IMG/VR virus record: IMGVR_UViG_3300025079_000033
Location: 1 to 22,034 of that record
DNA from: a virus
Length of the DNA: 22,034 bases
Strand: one strand, 5' to 3'
Position numbers and translations under genes: made by a program
Part shown: positions 20,085 to 22,034 of the stretch, one piece after another
How positions within the stretch are numbered: the stretch's first letter is position 1
Layout: each line of letters opens with the position of its first letter
The notes under the pieces: generated by a model
Seen by the model: only the letters and a program-made list of their open reading frames with translations
Database searches by the model: none
What the model was told of the DNA's origin: nothing

Positions 20085-20377
20085 TGGTAGAATTTATAGA
20101 AGACACAGTAAACCAGACTTGTATCTGTAAATCCGACAAACTTGTTACTGATATTTTAATTGAAAAAGCTAACGATGGTTTTGTTTTCTTTGAATTTAGA
20201 GTTACAAAAGGTTCTGTACCAAAAGAATTATCAGGTAAATACTCTAGTATAAACAAAGCTAAAGAAGCTGTAACTGCCTACCTTAATCAAAAAAGTGAAT
20301 CAGTAGCTGTTAAAAGAGCATACTTTGCAAAAAGTTTAGAAGAACGGAAAGAGCTTAATGCCTCAAAGCATCAATGA
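20084..20377 (+). CDS. hypothetical protein, 97 aa
   Basis: The first half alternates beta strands (FIEDTVNQTCICKSDKLVTD, then FVFFEFRVTKGSVPKELSG), and the second half is helical and basic (INKAKEAVTAYLNQKSESVA, VKRAYFAKSLEERKEL). CIC near residue 14 is the only cysteine cluster. I do not recognise the family. It sits between the adaptor and the nozzle gene and overlaps the latter by 20 bases, so a small tail-assembly or virion role is plausible but unproven. Confidence 0.65.
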   Translation: MVEFIEDTVNQTCICKSDKLVTDILIEKANDGFVFFEFRVTKGSVPKELSGKYSSINKAKEAVTAYLNQKSESVAVKRAYFAKSLEERKELNASKHQ

Positions 20378-22034
20378 AAAAGTAGTTAACACGTTTATAA
20401 AGGGTTTAATTACAGAAGCAGGTGAACTTACCTTTCCACCTGATGCTTCTATTGACGAGTCTAACTGTTTACTTCAAAGAGATGGGTCTCGAAGACGAAG
20501 ACTAGCTGTTGAGTACGAAACAGATGCAGCTAATTCTAGCTTTGGTTTAACAGATACACAAGTTTTTACAACAACACTATGGACAAATGTAGCAGGTCAA
20601 GCTGGTCTTACTTTTTTAACAGTTCAAGCTGGGTCTGTTCTTTACTTTTATAATACTGCTACTCAACCTTACTCTGCACAACAAAAATCTTTTACTGTTA
20701 ATCTTGCTTCTTTTGAGTTTTCAGGAAGTGCAGGAGCATCCACAGTTAAAGTCCAAACAAGTTCAATAAATGGTAGTCTTGTTGTTGTGTCAGGAGCTAT
20801 ATCTCCTTTTTACATCGAGTACAATCCTTCTAATGACACAATAAGTACAAGCTCTGCTATTACTTTTGAGACAAGAGACTTTGAGTGGCAAGGTGATCTT
20901 ACTACTTATGATGCTGTAAGTTCTGGAACTGTTCCTGACTCTCGCAAGTGGGATACTTTTAACTCTGGGTGGGTTGGAACTAAAGGAGAAGCTGCTAGAG
21001 CAAGTTGGAGTTCATCAAATAGTGGTAATTACCCACCTTTAACTCATCCTTGGTACTCAGGAAAAAATGCAGCAGGTGACTTTGGTGTTAGTGAATGGGA
21101 TCAAGTTTTTGGTGGTTCAACACTAACAGCTAACGGTCATTTTGTTTTAGACTTTTTTAATAAAGCAAGAGCCACAGGTGGAACCACTTATGTAGCAACA
21201 GAAGTAGAAGCAAGTAGACCTAGAACAGTTGCAGCATTTTCTGGTCGTGTGTTTTATGCTGGATTAAATAGTGCTAAAAACGGTGGTCGAATTTTATTCT
21301 CTAAAGTTATTGACAATATTTCTGAGGTTGGTCGGTGTTACCAACAGAACGACCCAACAGCCGAACATGTTTCAGATTTATTAGCTACAGATGGTGGTGT
21401 TATAAACTTACCTGATGCTGTAAACATTCAAAAGTTACACGTACAAGGAAGCTCTATACTAGTCTTTGCTGAGAATGGTGTGTGGCAAATAGCAGGTGTG
21501 GACAATGTCTTTAGAGCTACAGAATATTCTATATCTCACATTAGTTCAATAGGAATAAACAATCCAGAAACATTTGTAGATGTTGGTGGTGTCCCTATAT
21601 GGTGGTCTAAAGTTGGTATTCACACCCTATCAGTAGACCAAGTGTCAGGGAATGTTCAAGAACAAAGTTTAACAATTACTACTATACAAACTTTTTGGGA
21701 TTTAATTGACGGTAATGCTAAAGCTGAATGTACTGGTGTATTTGACGAGATAAATAAGAGAGCCTTATGGTTTTATCCTAGCAACGGAGAGTCAAACAAA
21801 AACAAAAAAAATAAAGTTCTTACACTAGACATGAACTTACAAGCTTTTTACCCTTGGGAAATTGCCGACAGTTCTTCTGATGTTGACTATGTTATTGGTG
21901 CTCAGTTTTTTTCAGGGTACGGATCAGACTTTGTACAAGCTGATGTAAAACTATCTAACGGTAATGATGTTGTTCTTTCTAACGGTGACGATGTTGTCCA
22001 ATCCGTACTATCAGAACTATCAAGTGCTGACTCT
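20358..22034 (+). CDS. tail nozzle-like protein (tubular B-like), N-terminal 559 aa, cut by window edge
   Basis: The reading frame is open from the ATG at 20358 to the right edge. It begins MPQSINEKVVNTFIKGLITE followed by FPPDASIDESNCLLQRDGSR and RRRLAVEYE, the familiar start of the short-tail nozzle in marine podoviruses (VKGLITEAxxLxFPxxASxDExNCxLxRDGSRxRRxGxDYE). The rest is a long beta-propeller-like chain with FSGRVFYAGLNSAKNGGRIL, VFAENGVWQIAGVDNVFRAT and VPIWWSKVGIHTLS. It should form the tube below the adaptor. GAGCTTA before the ATG is a weak site, and the start is supported by the conserved N-terminus. Confidence 0.82.
   Translation, partial: MPQSINEKVVNTFIKGLITEAGELTFPPDASIDESNCLLQRDGSRRRRLAVEYETDAANSSFGLTDTQVFTTTLWTNVAGQAGLTFLTVQAGSVLYFYNTATQPYSAQQKSFTVNLASFEFSGSAGASTVKVQTSSINGSLVVVSGAISPFYIEYNPSNDTISTSSAITFETRDFEWQGDLTTYDAVSSGTVPDSRKWDTFNSGWVGTKGEAARASWSSSNSGNYPPLTHPWYSGKNAAGDFGVSEWDQVFGGSTLTANGHFVLDFFNKARATGGTTYVATEVEASRPRTVAAFSGRVFYAGLNSAKNGGRILFSKVIDNISEVGRCYQQNDPTAEHVSDLLATDGGVINLPDAVNIQKLHVQGSSILVFAENGVWQIAGVDNVFRATEYSISHISSIGINNPETFVDVGGVPIWWSKVGIHTLSVDQVSGNVQEQSLTITTIQTFWDLIDGNAKAECTGVFDEINKRALWFYPSNGESNKNKKNKVLTLDMNLQAFYPWEIADSSSDVDYVIGAQFFSGYGSDFVQADVKLSNGNDVVLSNGDDVVQSVLSELSSADS

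Noticed and set aside
1-22034. Prophage or gene transfer agent
   Set aside because: No integrase, repressor or bacterial flanking genes are present, and the gene order and divergent early block fit a lytic podovirus.

Overview
The window is about 22 kb of a tailed bacteriophage genome with a podovirus-type virion. The support is a large terminase with readable ATPase and nuclease motifs, a portal, a scaffold, a major capsid protein, a short-tail adaptor and a nozzle-like protein, with no tape-measure or tail-sheath gene. The DNA is low in G+C by eye. Many of the small proteins belong to families I remember from uncultured marine phages and phages of marine alphaproteobacteria (pelagiphage-like). 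That host assignment is inference from memory, and no search was run. There is no integrase, repressor, tRNA or insertion sequence, so it looks like a piece of a lytic phage. Both ends cut through genes.

Layout. Positions 1-1767 are a leftward block: a cytosine-C5 methyltransferase running off the left edge, then a run of small genes of unknown function. Several of these overlap by 1-8 bases or carry near-copies of the same leader. Two of the intergenic spaces hold a duplicated 47-base hairpin element in which the stem bases have changed on both sides so that pairing is kept. Positions 1768-2460 are a 693-base non-coding divergent region rich in repeats (AGTGTGACA-type copies, two G6 tracts, ACTATAGT palindromes), ending in a strong sigma70-type promoter. 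From 2476 everything reads rightward: a probable small terminase, a long receptor-binding and tail-fibre module (3008-9231), a cassette of small membrane and secreted proteins that probably serves lysis or the envelope (9240-12778), a small basic protein, large terminase, portal, scaffold, major capsid protein and a putative decoration protein. A hairpin and a perfect consensus sigma70 promoter follow at 18791-18856, then a second putative surface protein, the tail adaptor, a small gene and a nozzle-like gene that runs off the right edge.

How it works together. The rightward genes cover packaging (TerS, TerL, portal), head assembly (scaffold, MCP, decoration proteins), tail assembly (adaptor, nozzle) and host recognition. 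The recognition module has at least four fibre-like proteins, one glycine-rich adhesin and one with a self-cleaving S74 chaperone domain. Genes mostly overlap by 1-20 bases or sit a few bases apart, as expected of one long operon with an internal restart at 18828. I see no known defence or other complex system. The least-explained features are the duplicated covarying hairpin leader, the repeat-dense intergenic region upstream of the small terminase, and a pair of secreted-protein genes that overlap by 68 bases.
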